64,000 bases of DNA from UBA830 sp002295635 (GTDB taxonomy: Bacteria > Pseudomonadota > Alphaproteobacteria > MPNO01 > UBA830), in assembly GCA_002295635.1 (NCBI GenBank), contig DBHK01000026.1:62001-126000 (forward strand), written 5' to 3'. Below the pieces are notes generated by a model, which saw only the letters and a list, made by a program, of their open reading frames with translations, was not told the DNA's origin and ran no database searches. Each line of letters begins with the position of its first letter. Within the stretch, counting starts at the first letter, position 1. A program made the translations under genes and the position numbers. Shown here piece after piece: positions 1-9,378 of the stretch.

Positions 1-1
1 C

Positions 2-733
2 GCCATGGAGGGCGTCGAGAATGAATATGACCTGTCATCATTACGGGGCTGTAATGCTACCGGGGAAGCCCTAGAGGCGACGACCTGGCAAGAATTCAAG
101 GATCGAATTGGCTGCGACATATGGGAACACTACGGCGTGTCGGAGATGCAGATGGTTCTAGGGCAGGGGCCGCGAAAACCTGTTGTCCCCGGTTCTATAG
201 GGATAGCGATACCAGGCACCGAGGTTGCCGTCCTTGATGACGATTACAACGAGGTCGCCGACGATCAAATTGGGCATTTCCTGATCCGTTCAGACAACCC
301 TGGTTTCTTTCTGGGCTATCACAGGGACCCGGAAAAAACAGCAGAGGTTCTCCATAATGGCTGGTACCACACCGGAGATTTAGCATCTCGGGACAAGGAC
401 GGCTATTACCGTATAGCGGGGCGCAATGATGATTGCTTCAAAAGCCGAGGGATCTTTATTTCGCCCTATGAAATAGAGAATATACTACGTCAACACCCGG
501 CTATTGCCGAAGCCTGCATAGTCCCAATGGCCGACCCGGAGATCGGTAACCGTATCCGCGCCGTCTGCGTCCTGAAGGATGGGACAGCAGCTACGGACGA
601 AATAGCTAGAGAAATTAGACAATCAGTACGAAGTAGAATGGCGCCCTACAAGACGCCACACTTCATTGAGTTTATCGACGTGCTGCCTAAAAGTCCTGTA
701 GGCAAAGTCCTTCGGCGGGAGCTCATATCCTGA
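2..733 (+). CDS. AMP-dependent acyl-CoA synthetase, 3' part (gene cut by window start)
   Basis: C-terminal part (at least 243 residues) of an ANL-superfamily acyl/aryl-CoA ligase, which activates a carboxylic acid with ATP and joins it to CoA. The frame is open to the window edge, and the Met at base 5 is probably internal. Visible motifs are the adenylate-binding YGVSE, GWYHTGDLA, the hinge/A8 motif GRNDDCFKSRG followed by PYEIE, and the C-terminal catalytic lysine in PKSPVGKVLRREL. The A8 form resembles benzoate/2-aminobenzoate-CoA ligases as well as medium-chain acyl ligases, so substrate class is open. The stop overlaps the possible CTG start of the following MFS gene, suggesting translational coupling. 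The N-terminal P-loop half is not in the window. Confidence 0.9.
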   Translation, partial: AMEGVENEYDLSSLRGCNATGEALEATTWQEFKDRIGCDIWEHYGVSEMQMVLGQGPRKPVVPGSIGIAIPGTEVAVLDDDYNEVADDQIGHFLIRSDNPGFFLGYHRDPEKTAEVLHNGWYHTGDLASRDKDGYYRIAGRNDDCFKSRGIFISPYEIENILRQHPAIAEACIVPMADPEIGNRIRAVCVLKDGTAATDEIAREIRQSVRSRMAPYKTPHFIEFIDVLPKSPVGKVLRRELIS

Positions 734-777
734 ACACGAACCCGAAAACCGCTGATAGGGGGCCTGGGATTGCCTTT

Positions 778-1956
778 TTGGTAGCTTTGGTAACGATCAC
801 CTTAATTGGCCCCCTAGCAATTCACATGTACATCCCAATCATGCCGACAATACAGCAGGCCTTTGGCGTCTCCACCTTACTTACGACGCTGACATTTAGC
901 TTGGTGTTATTCGTCATGGCGTTCGGTACTCTAGCCTATGGAACAATGTCCGATAAGTTCGGGCGAAAACCGGTACTTATGGTGGGTCTATCCCTGTTTG
1001 TCGTCGGTTCCGCATTGTGTGCAATCTCCTGGAACTTTGAGATCCTATTTGTCGGGCGCCTGTTTCAGGCCATCGCCGCAGGTTGTGGTATTGTTTTAGC
1101 CCGTGCCATCGCCCGTGATGTCTATGGACCTGAGAAACTAGCACAGGTCATCGCATATATAACAACCGCCTATGTTTTAGGGCCAACGTTGGCCCCGCCC
1201 ATCGGCGGGGCAATTTCAGATTTGTTCGGCTGGAATGCTGTTTTCTATTTCGCAACCGGCGTTTCACTTTTAGTTGTGCTTCTAGGAGGCTTAGTAATCC
1301 GCGAAACCCATCACAATCACAAAAGGGACCGCGGACCAACCAATCTTTTCAGGGATTATTCTCAGCTTTTGCGAAACCCAGTTTTCATCGGCTACGCTCT
1401 AGTACCTGCTTTCACGTCGGGGGCTTTTTTTGCGCTCGCCGCGTACTCCACTTTTCTGATGAATGACCATTATAGAGGCACGTCGGGACAATACGGGCTA
1501 TACTTTATCCTACTTACCGTGGGGTTCATGTCCGGCAATTTCATTTCCGGGCGCTTGGGAACTCGGGTATCAAGCGACTATATGATCGTTTTTGGCTGTC
1601 TTACCGGTATCATAACGGTAGAGCTGTTAACACTGTCTGTCTTGGTCATACCGGACGAACCGCTTGCATTATTCATGCCCGGGGCTTTGATAGGACTAGC
1701 ACAAGGCTTAGCAATGCCGCACGCTCAGGCAGCAGCGATTAACTCAGAACCAAATCTGACTGGAACTGGATCAGGAATTGTTATGTTTTTACATTTTTCC
1801 GCTGCCGCCCTTGCTTCGCTTTTTATTTCGGCGCTTTACGACAAGACATTCTTTCCGATGATTGAGGTAATTTCCGTACTTAGTGTCTGCGCACTAATCA
1901 GCGGTCTTTTCGCCAATGCCTCCCGAAAAAAAAGAAGGATCTCAGCGACGACCTGA
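778..1956 (+). CDS. MFS transporter, Bcr/CflA-like drug efflux type
   Basis: About 12 hydrophobic segments and the MFS loop 2-3 motif (YGTMSDKFGRKP) mark a proton-coupled major facilitator. The TM1 text GPLAIHMYIPIMPTI is characteristic of the Bcr/CflA drug:H+ antiporter branch. The TTG at 778 cuts into TM1. An in-frame CTG at 730, overlapping the ligase stop as CTGA and preceded by GGGAG at 717-721, would add 16 residues and restore a full first helix, so the true start may be there. It is probably cotranscribed with the upstream CoA ligase. The substrate cannot be told. The gene ends directly against the convergent binding-protein gene. Confidence 0.85.
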   Translation: MVALVTITLIGPLAIHMYIPIMPTIQQAFGVSTLLTTLTFSLVLFVMAFGTLAYGTMSDKFGRKPVLMVGLSLFVVGSALCAISWNFEILFVGRLFQAIAAGCGIVLARAIARDVYGPEKLAQVIAYITTAYVLGPTLAPPIGGAISDLFGWNAVFYFATGVSLLVVLLGGLVIRETHHNHKRDRGPTNLFRDYSQLLRNPVFIGYALVPAFTSGAFFALAAYSTFLMNDHYRGTSGQYGLYFILLTVGFMSGNFISGRLGTRVSSDYMIVFGCLTGIITVELLTLSVLVIPDEPLALFMPGALIGLAQGLAMPHAQAAAINSEPNLTGTGSGIVMFLHFSAAALASLFISALYDKTFFPMIEVISVLSVCALISGLFANASRKKRRISATT

Positions 1957-2922
1957 TCAGGACTTATCAAAATCACTGTAATGGCGTCCCAGAGCATTTA
2001 GCCCGTCGGCGACAAATTCTCGCGAGAGTATTTCATCTTGTGAGACTTTGCGAAGGCCCGGATAAAGCTCACGATACAATTCTAGCTGCGCCGCCCAATG
2101 CCCGTCCGACATCTCGCCATTAACCGCAAAACCGCCGGACTCGTGTTCCTGTTGCCAGATCTGGTAGATACTGTCTTCCGGTACTGGGACCGAAACGTGA
2201 GAGTCATATACTTTACGAAATGTCTCGTAATTATCGTGCAAAGCCCTTGATGCACGAATCATACCGCGGCTCAGCCTCGCAAGCTCTTCACTATGTTCTA
2301 CTGTGTAGGCCTCAGACGTTCCAAGGACTCCGTGTGGCTGGACCGGCACCAGTTTTTTTAGTTGTGCAAAGCCTAACAGATTATGAACCTTGTCGGCATG
2401 TTCAAGGCTCAGTGAAACCGCTTCCTCAACCCGGATCAAGGATACATCGATCGAGCCACCCAACAAACGATCAATCCGCTCCGGAGGTGGACCAACTACC
2501 TGCCAGTCGATATCCTCTTCACCGATTCCAAGAGCACGAACTGTCAGCCGAGCCATGTGATGACTTAGGGCATTTGTTCCATCAAGCGCCCAGGAAATCC
2601 CTCGCAAATCTTCGGTCGTCTGGATTGGGAGTTGTACAATCAGATTTTGCGCCAGTCCCCGCGCCATTGAGACAACAGCGCAGACTGGATTACCTTCCGC
2701 CCGCGACTTGATAACGGGGCCTAGCCCGCCATAAGATACATCTACCGTTCCATCTAGAACTGCATTAATAGCGGCCACACCCCCATGAACGGGCGTCCAT
2801 GTGACATCCAAACCTTCGTCTTTCCACAGCCCAAGAGTGGTAGCTGCGGCGCAGCTAAGGTCATCAACGCCGAAAGTAGGACCGGATCCGGCCGCAAGTC
2901 GAATTGGGAGCATGTCGGACAT
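1957..2922 (-). CDS. NMT1/THI5-like (SsuA-type) substrate-binding protein without signal peptide
   Basis: 321 residues with the fold signature of the NMT1/SsuA/ThiY binding-protein superfamily: an early G-L-W-K-D-E-G-L-D-V segment (ligand lobe start), GGVAAINAVLDGTVDVSYGG, and an alternating two-lobe pattern. The N-terminus (MSDMLPIRLAAGSGP) has no hydrophobic signal or lipobox, and no ABC permease or ATPase gene is adjacent, so it may work in the cytoplasm, as an enzyme or ligand sensor, instead of in import. It lies 20 bp downstream of the MaoC gene on the same strand, so the two are probably cotranscribed and may act on the same small molecule. Enzymes of this fold include dihydroxyphthalate decarboxylase-like proteins. 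Exact function is unknown. Confidence 0.7.
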   Translation of the reverse strand: MSDMLPIRLAAGSGPTFGVDDLSCAAATTLGLWKDEGLDVTWTPVHGGVAAINAVLDGTVDVSYGGLGPVIKSRAEGNPVCAVVSMARGLAQNLIVQLPIQTTEDLRGISWALDGTNALSHHMARLTVRALGIGEEDIDWQVVGPPPERIDRLLGGSIDVSLIRVEEAVSLSLEHADKVHNLLGFAQLKKLVPVQPHGVLGTSEAYTVEHSEELARLSRGMIRASRALHDNYETFRKVYDSHVSVPVPEDSIYQIWQQEHESGGFAVNGEMSDGHWAAQLELYRELYPGLRKVSQDEILSREFVADGLNALGRHYSDFDKS

Positions 2923-2942
2923 AATAACTACCGTATTTATTG

Positions 2943-3398
2943 TTATGGACGACGACGGACGAAATGCAGACTGGTTAGTGTCATGACAATTACATCATGC
3001 TGATTAATCGTATCATAGCGAATCCGAACAGCATCGCGACCACCTTTTTTATCGCCTGCGGACAATTCGAGGATATTCGCCAGAACATAGAGGGTATCAC
3101 CAGGTTTGACAGGATGTTTCCAACGCAGGGTGTCGACCCCCGGAGACCCCATTCCACTCTCCGCCAGCGCTCCGGTCTTGGCAAAAAGACCGAACGTGAT
3201 CGCCGCTGTTTGATAACCGGCGGCGACAAGGCCCCCGAAGCTGGTCTCCTTTGCCGCTACAACGTCCGTGTGGTAAGGAAGAGGAGCATACTTTTGTCCA
3301 AATTCGATTATCTCAGCTTCTTCAAGCGTACGAGAGTCGGTCTTTATCACCTGACCAACTTTAAAATCTTCGAAAAAAAGTGATTTGACCGTTTTCAC
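2943..3398 (-). CDS. MaoC-like hotdog dehydratase
   Basis: 151-residue single hotdog domain of the MaoC/R-hydratase family, which typically hydrates enoyl-CoA thioesters. The N-terminus reads FFEDFKVGQVIKTDSRTLEEAEI, the usual MaoC opening, followed by the FG.....PYHTD segment around residues 33-45 and the GLVAAGYQTAAI helix. The segment at residues 40-45 (PYHTD) takes the place of the usual N-P-x-H-x-D hydratase motif, retaining His and Asp but not the Asn. It starts one base upstream of the mfd stop region and continues into the binding-protein gene, so mfd-maoC-nmt1 form one string on the minus strand. Physiological substrate is unknown. Confidence 0.85.
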   Translation of the reverse strand: MKTVKSLFFEDFKVGQVIKTDSRTLEEAEIIEFGQKYAPLPYHTDVVAAKETSFGGLVAAGYQTAAITFGLFAKTGALAESGMGSPGVDTLRWKHPVKPGDTLYVLANILELSAGDKKGGRDAVRIRYDTINQHDVIVMTLTSLHFVRRRP

Positions 3399-3399
3399 T

Positions 3400-6300
3400 T
3401 TACGCGTTCTCCATCTCTGCTGGCGCGTTTTGTGCGATCTCTGAAAGCTTTGCCGCTAGTAAGCGAACGCCGCGCAACCGATCGGAACCCCTAGTCCAAT
3501 CCCGTCGAATGACAAAAGTGTGATCTGGTCTCAATTTGGTCCGTCCAAGATCCTCCGTTACGAAAGCGACGAGACCTCCAGGATTGGCGAAATGATTATT
3601 TCGGAAGACCAGCGTCGCACCCTTCGGACCGGCGTCTATCCTCTCAATCTCCGCTTCTCGGCATGATCTTTTGATCGCCACGATCTGTAACAAGTTTTCT
3701 ACCTCTTCCGGTAGACTTCCGAACCGGTCGATAAGTTCTGCAGCGAAGGAATCAGTATCCTCAAGATTCTGCAGTTCCGCGATTCGTCTATACAATCCAA
3801 GCCGGACGCCGAGATCCGAAACGTACTTCTCCGGAATAAGGACAGGTATTCCCACATTGATCTGTGGGCTCCATTCTCGGCCCGCAGAATTCTCCACCCC
3901 CTTGGCAGCAGCAACCGCTTCTTCCAACATATGCTGATATAGCTCCACGCCGACTTCGCGGATATGTCCTGATTGTTCTTCGCCAAGCAGGTTGCCGGCA
4001 CCCCGGATATCTAGATCGTGGCTAGCTAGGCTAAAACCGGCTCCCAAGGTATCAAGCGACTGCATTACCTCCAACCGCTTCTTTGCCGTTTCAGTCAGCT
4101 TTCGGTCGGTCGGAAGTGTTATGTAACAGTAAGCTCGCAATTTCGAGCGTCCGATACGCCCCCGGAGCTGATAGAGCTGCGCCAGGCCGAACATGTCCGC
4201 GCGGTGGATTATCATCGTATTTGCACTGGGTATATCGAGACCGGATTCTACGATCTGCGTTGACAGCAAAAGATTTATTGTACCCTCATAAAATTCAGTC
4301 ATCACGTCTTCCAGCGCCCGTGTGCCCATCTGTCCGTGGGCAACCGAAACTTTTATTTCCGGTACCAATTTACCTAATCGCTCAGCGATTTCCCTAAGAT
4401 CGGAGACCCTTGGACAAACATAGAAAATTTGACCACCTCGGAAGTGCTCACGCATTATTGCTTCACGGATCATTACATCGTCGAATGGCATGATAAATGT
4501 ACGGACAGCGAGTCGGTCCACCGGTGGAGTGGCGATTAGGCTCATCTCCTTCACGCCGCTCAAAGCCATCTGGAGCGTACGCGGAATAGGCGTTGCAGTC
4601 AGAGTGAGTACATGGACGTCGGCTTTCAGGTTTTTAAGGCGTTCTTTGTGCGTTACACCAAAATGCTGCTCCTCATCGACGATCAACAGCTCTAACCTTT
4701 TGAAACTGATCGATTTGCTAAGCAAAGCATGAGTGCCGATAACGATATCAACCTCACCATTACTCAAACCCAACCGGACTTTTTCTGCGTCTTTACCGTT
4801 AACGAGGCGCGACAGCTGTTCGATCCGCACCGGAACACCCCTGAAGCGTTCTACGAAGGTTGCGAAATGCTGTCGGCAGAGCAAAGTAGTGGGAACAATA
4901 ATAGCAACCTGTCCACCCGACATGACAGTCGCAAACGCTGCGCGCAAGGCAATTTCCGTTTTACCAAAACCGACGTCGCCGCAAACAAGTCGGTCCATTG
5001 CATTTCCTGATTGTAAATCCTTAAGCGTATCGTCAATAGCGTGTATTTGATCTTCGGTCTCCGAATACGGAAACCTAGCGGCAAATTCTTGGTAAATCGG
5101 ATCTGAAACCACGATCTTGGTTGCCGGTCTTAGAGAGCGTTCAGCAGCTACCTTTATAAGCTGATTAGCGATGTCCCGAAGTCTATCCTTCATCTTTGAT
5201 TTTCGGGCCTGCCACGCAGCACTGCCGAGACGATCAAGCGTCGCCCCCGTGTCCCCGGAGCCGTAGCGCGAGAGGACCTCAACATTTTCTACCGGTACAT
5301 ACAACCGGTCATCGCCAGCATAAACAAGCCGCAGGCAATCATGTGGCGCACCCGCGACATCTAATGTTTCAAGGCCGTCATACCGGCAAATACCGTGCTC
5401 TACATGTACCACTAGGTCGCCGGTAGTTATTTCCGATACCTCGGCGATAAAATCCTCGGCACGACGTCGTTTTTTTTCCGTCCGAACGATTCGTTCGCCC
5501 AAAATATCCTGCTCAGTCACCAGAAAAAGCTGCTCTCCCGTAAAACCCCTTTCGACAGGTAGGACCGCAAGGGCAATATTCTCCAGCGATAATTTCTGAA
5601 CATCGTGCCAATTTTTGACAGTTTTTAAGCCCAAAACCTTGGCCTCAGTCAAAAGCTGCCCCAGTCGCTCACGGGAGCCAGCGGAAAAAGCCGTAACGAC
5701 GACACGTCTTCCTTCTGCGATTTCCCGAATAAGCCTACTCCTCACGCTGACGAACACATTGTCAGGTGGAATATCATTTTTTTTCATCGCGGCGGCGGAT
5801 CGTGCCCGGAGAGCGGCAAAATCTGGAACACGTCGGGCACCAACAGATATAACCTCGTCGAAGCCGAATATCGCAATTCCGTCGGGGGATTCGAAAGGCG
5901 AAAACTGTATAACTAGTCTCTCTTTCATTGCGTTTTCAATATTCGCCGCCGATAAGTATAACCGATTCATTGGAAGTGGCCGATAAGGCTGCGGACTGGA
6001 GACATCATTTGCAAGACGACTTTCCAGAAAGGTGACCCGCGCTTCGTAGTAATCTGCGGTCATTTCCAGTCTAGCATCGCGGATCTGATCGGCGTCGTTG
6101 TCTAGGCTAACGGATGCCCCGGGAAGATAGTCGAACACCGTTTCTAGTGTTTCGTGGAAAAGTGGTAGCCAGTGTTCCAATCCGATTTGACGACGACCTT
6201 CGCTAACCGCGGAATAAAGGGGATCTTCCGTGACCGAGCCAAATGCTTCGCGATAACCTGACCTAAAGCGAGCAATTGATTCTGCATCGAGCAAAACCTC

Positions 6301-6948
6301 ATTGGCCGGCCGGAGTATCAAATTATCTACATTATCCAAGCTTTTTTGGGTGACTGGATCGAAACATTTCAAAGATTCAACTTCATCGTCTAACAAATCA
6401 ACGCGGAGGGGCAGGGATCCACCCGGCGGGAAAATATCAATTATTCCGCCACGAACAGCGTACTCACCTGGTTCGCGGACCGTACCTGCCCGCTCGAAGC
6501 CATTCCGCGCGAAAAAAATGCTGAGATCTTCTAGATCGACACGTGAGCCTACAGAAATAGTCCTACTCGCCCCGAGTATTACATCTCTTGGCGGCACACG
6601 CTGCACAATTGAATTGACTGTTGTTAGTAATATTAACGGCGTTTCGCAATCGGGATCCCGCGCCGCTAGTCTCGCAAGTGCATCGACCCTGGAGGCGATG
6701 ATTTCGCGATTTGGCGATACCCTATCGTAAGGCAAGCAATCCCAGGCGGGCAGGGTAACAACATCCAATCTTGGTTCAAAAAAAATAAGAACGTTCTGCA
6801 TTGCTGCCATACGCGATGCGTCTCGGCAGATATGAATGTGTAACGAAGTCGCCGTTCGATCTTTCAGCGCATCTGCTAAAATCTGCGCATCATAACCCTC
6901 AGGTACCCCCGACATTAGGTACCGGCCGTTTTTTATATTCATTTTCAT
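3400..6948 (-). CDS. mfd: Transcription-repair coupling factor Mfd
   Basis: 1182 residues, the usual Mfd length. Mfd recognises RNA polymerase stalled at DNA lesions, displaces it with its translocase motor and recruits UvrA. Order seen: N-terminal UvrB-like homology module (about 1-340), the RNAP-interacting CarD-like/Tudor region near 480-560 (GDLVVHVEHGICRYDGL), then the SF2 motor with Walker A GDVGFGKTE near residue 656 and the DEEQ box near 756, motif VI QLRGRIGRS, and the C-terminal TRCF regulatory domain. The start ATG at 6948 lacks a clear Shine-Dalgarno sequence (AT-rich upstream) and is 15 bp behind sdhE, so translation may rely on coupling. mfd next to sdhE and opposite recG is a common alphaproteobacterial layout. 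Confidence 0.98.
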   Translation of the reverse strand: MKMNIKNGRYLMSGVPEGYDAQILADALKDRTATSLHIHICRDASRMAAMQNVLIFFEPRLDVVTLPAWDCLPYDRVSPNREIIASRVDALARLAARDPDCETPLILLTTVNSIVQRVPPRDVILGASRTISVGSRVDLEDLSIFFARNGFERAGTVREPGEYAVRGGIIDIFPPGGSLPLRVDLLDDEVESLKCFDPVTQKSLDNVDNLILRPANEVLLDAESIARFRSGYREAFGSVTEDPLYSAVSEGRRQIGLEHWLPLFHETLETVFDYLPGASVSLDNDADQIRDARLEMTADYYEARVTFLESRLANDVSSPQPYRPLPMNRLYLSAANIENAMKERLVIQFSPFESPDGIAIFGFDEVISVGARRVPDFAALRARSAAAMKKNDIPPDNVFVSVRSRLIREIAEGRRVVVTAFSAGSRERLGQLLTEAKVLGLKTVKNWHDVQKLSLENIALAVLPVERGFTGEQLFLVTEQDILGERIVRTEKKRRRAEDFIAEVSEITTGDLVVHVEHGICRYDGLETLDVAGAPHDCLRLVYAGDDRLYVPVENVEVLSRYGSGDTGATLDRLGSAAWQARKSKMKDRLRDIANQLIKVAAERSLRPATKIVVSDPIYQEFAARFPYSETEDQIHAIDDTLKDLQSGNAMDRLVCGDVGFGKTEIALRAAFATVMSGGQVAIIVPTTLLCRQHFATFVERFRGVPVRIEQLSRLVNGKDAEKVRLGLSNGEVDIVIGTHALLSKSISFKRLELLIVDEEQHFGVTHKERLKNLKADVHVLTLTATPIPRTLQMALSGVKEMSLIATPPVDRLAVRTFIMPFDDVMIREAIMREHFRGGQIFYVCPRVSDLREIAERLGKLVPEIKVSVAHGQMGTRALEDVMTEFYEGTINLLLSTQIVESGLDIPSANTMIIHRADMFGLAQLYQLRGRIGRSKLRAYCYITLPTDRKLTETAKKRLEVMQSLDTLGAGFSLASHDLDIRGAGNLLGEEQSGHIREVGVELYQHMLEEAVAAAKGVENSAGREWSPQINVGIPVLIPEKYVSDLGVRLGLYRRIAELQNLEDTDSFAAELIDRFGSLPEEVENLLQIVAIKRSCREAEIERIDAGPKGATLVFRNNHFANPGGLVAFVTEDLGRTKLRPDHTFVIRRDWTRGSDRLRGVRLLAAKLSEIAQNAPAEMENA

Positions 6949-6963
6949 ATTTTTTTCAATAAT

Positions 6964-7227
6964 TTAACGGCTTTTCTTAAATTCTTTTATCATATCCAGA
7001 ACATCTGTATCGAGCGCAGTCGGCGGCTCCGCTATGCCGATAACCCAGCTGAGGACTTCCTGATCGTTTGCGTCGAGCAACTCCTCGAACGAACCGAGTT
7101 GATCCTCAGTTAATTCTTGCAAATGTGACTCGGCAAATCCGCCGATCACCAAATCGCTCTCTTTGGTACCTCGCCGGAGACTTCGAAATCGTAATTTTCG
7201 CCGGATCTTTTCAATTCTATCAGGCAT
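6964..7227 (-). CDS. sdhE: FAD assembly factor SdhE (succinate dehydrogenase flavinylation)
   Basis: 87 residues, the standard size of the SdhE/SDHAF2/YgfY family, which promotes covalent attachment of FAD to the succinate dehydrogenase flavoprotein. The diagnostic N-terminal motif RSLRRGTKESD (RGxxE) is present near residues 15-25, followed by helices with the ESHLQELTEDQLGSFEELLD pattern of the five-helix bundle. The start ATG has an AGGA-type ribosome site directly upstream. Gene order mfd-sdhE/recG supports the call. No other succinate dehydrogenase gene lies in the window. Confidence 0.95.
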   Translation of the reverse strand: MPDRIEKIRRKLRFRSLRRGTKESDLVIGGFAESHLQELTEDQLGSFEELLDANDQEVLSWVIGIAEPPTALDTDVLDMIKEFKKSR

Positions 7228-7296
7228 TCCTGCTTCCTATAGAACGCTGGTATAATTTGGTTGTAACCAATTGTCAGCCGGATATACCCTTTTTTC

Positions 7297-9378
7297 ATGC
7301 GACCAGAGCCTCTTTTCCAAATTTTTTCCCCAGTTACTGGCCTTTCCGGTATTGGGCCCAAGATTGGCAACCTCATCTGTCAACTGGCCGGACCGAATAT
7401 CGTAGACCTCCTTTGGCACCTGCCAGTCAGCATAATAGATCGGCGATACTCGCCGATAATTTCTCAAGCTACAGTAGGAAGTATCGCGACGCTGACAATT
7501 ATCGTCGATAAACACGAACCTGCACCAAGACGAGCCCTCCCATACCGAGTACGTTGCCACGATGAGAGTGGTTTCCTCAACTTGGTATTTTTCAATGGTC
7601 GAGAAGACTATCTAAAATCGATACTACCGGAGGGCGAAACACGAGTAGTTAGCGGTCGCGTTGAACAATACCGGGATGAAATTCAGATTACCCACCCCGA
7701 TCGAATCGGACCACTGCACGAAATAACCAGCATAAAAACAGTAGAACCTGTTTATCCAATGACGTCGGGACTAACCTTGAAACCGCTAGGCCGGGCAATT
7801 TCGAGCGCCTTGGCAATGGCTCCCGATCTCACTGAATGGCAGGACACCGCGTGGCTCAAGCAGCAAGGCTGGGGCAGTTGGCAGGAATCTTTAAACAGTG
7901 CTCACCGACCGCTATCGGACAGAGAACTTCTTCCCAACACGCCCGCGCGGGCTCGCCTAGCATACGATGAACTACTTGCTAACCAGCTCGCGTTGCTGAT
8001 TGTTCGCCGGCGTCAACGAAAAAGGCCTGGGAGATCTATCAACGGCGACGGCATACTGCGCGAACGCGTCGAAAACCTATTGCCTTTCTCGCTCACAAGC
8101 TCCCAAAAGGCGGCAATTAAGGAAATCGGCGTAGATATGAGATCCAGTTTAAGGATGCTTCGTTTGTTACAAGGTGATGTCGGCAGCGGGAAAACGATTG
8201 TCGCTCTGATAGCGATGCTAACCGCGGTAGAAAACGGCGCCCAGTCTGCGCTAATGGCACCCACTGAAATCCTTGCACGACAGCATTTTGCTACGATCAA
8301 ACCATTAGCTGAAGAAATAGGGATACCCGTCGTCCTTATCACAAGCCGCGACAAAGGCAGAAAACGCGAAGAGATAGTTTCCAGCTTGAAGACGGGAAAA
8401 ACGCCAATTGTGATTGGTACGCATGCTTTATTTCAAGATGATATCGTTTTTGCGGATCTCGCCCTAGTCGTCGTTGACGAGCAGCATCGGTTCGGCGTTC
8501 ATCAACGACTTGCTCTTGCCGAGAAGGGGAAAGCAGCGGATATCCTCGTGATGACTGCGACACCTATCCCTCGAACGCTGATGATGACGGCCTATGGAGA
8601 CCTCGATACGTCGCGCCTGACGGAAAAACCCTTGGGGAGAAAACCCATTGAAACACGCGCAATGCCGATTTCGCGCCTCGAGGAACTGATCGACCGGCTG
8701 CGCTCAGCCGTTTCTTCAGGTGCAAGAGTATACTGGGTTTGTCCGTTAATTGACGATTCCGACTCACTTGATATCGCTGCAACAACCGAGAGGCATGCCG
8801 CTCTTTCCCAGCGTTTCGGAGACCGGGTGGGATTGGTTCACGGACGCCTTAAAGCATCAGAAAAAGATACAGTCATGGCTAAGTTTGCCGAGGGTGATAT
8901 CGACATCTTAGTCGCGACAACAGTAATCGAAGTCGGTGTGGACGTTCCGGAGGCAACGATTATGGTTATCGAACACGCAGAGAGGTTTGGCCTTTCTCAG
9001 CTACATCAACTCCGCGGCCGGGTGGGGCGCGGTCAACGTTCATCGTCCTGCATACTCCTGTATGGCGAGTCTCCGGGTGATGCGGCAAAAGCCCGATTGA
9101 AAGTCATGCGAGAAACGGATGACGGTTTTATTATTGCCGAGGAGGATTTGCGTCTTCGCGGGGCGGGGGAAATCTTAGGCAGCAAACAAAGCGGCCTTCC
9201 GGAGTTCCGGATCGCCGATCTTGCTGCTCATACGGAGTTAATAATTGCAGCCCGTGACGATGCAAAACTTATCCTAGAGAAAGACCCAGAATTAAACTCT
9301 GAAAGAGGTGAGGCGTTGCGCACATTGCTTTATCTGTTCGAGCGAGATGCCGTCGTGAAAACAGCATTATCGGGCTGA
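7297..9378 (+). CDS. recG: ATP-dependent DNA helicase RecG
   Basis: 693 residues, full length. RecG remodels stalled replication forks and R-loops by branch migration. The N-terminal part contains the helix-hairpin-helix-like GLSGIGPKIG segment and the OB-fold wedge domain (about 60-160). The motor follows, with Walker A GDVGSGKT near residue 292, DEQHRFGV near 391, TATPIPRTL, and motif VI QLRGRVGRGQRSS near 575. The C-terminal clamp (EDLRLRGAGEILGSKQSG) is intact. It is divergent from sdhE-mfd with a 69-bp spacer that must hold both promoters, and ends immediately before the convergent DUF502 gene. Confidence 0.98.
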   Translation: MRPEPLFQIFSPVTGLSGIGPKIGNLICQLAGPNIVDLLWHLPVSIIDRRYSPIISQATVGSIATLTIIVDKHEPAPRRALPYRVRCHDESGFLNLVFFNGREDYLKSILPEGETRVVSGRVEQYRDEIQITHPDRIGPLHEITSIKTVEPVYPMTSGLTLKPLGRAISSALAMAPDLTEWQDTAWLKQQGWGSWQESLNSAHRPLSDRELLPNTPARARLAYDELLANQLALLIVRRRQRKRPGRSINGDGILRERVENLLPFSLTSSQKAAIKEIGVDMRSSLRMLRLLQGDVGSGKTIVALIAMLTAVENGAQSALMAPTEILARQHFATIKPLAEEIGIPVVLITSRDKGRKREEIVSSLKTGKTPIVIGTHALFQDDIVFADLALVVVDEQHRFGVHQRLALAEKGKAADILVMTATPIPRTLMMTAYGDLDTSRLTEKPLGRKPIETRAMPISRLEELIDRLRSAVSSGARVYWVCPLIDDSDSLDIAATTERHAALSQRFGDRVGLVHGRLKASEKDTVMAKFAEGDIDILVATTVIEVGVDVPEATIMVIEHAERFGLSQLHQLRGRVGRGQRSSSCILLYGESPGDAAKARLKVMRETDDGFIIAEEDLRLRGAGEILGSKQSGLPEFRIADLAAHTELIIAARDDAKLILEKDPELNSERGEALRTLLYLFERDAVVKTALSG

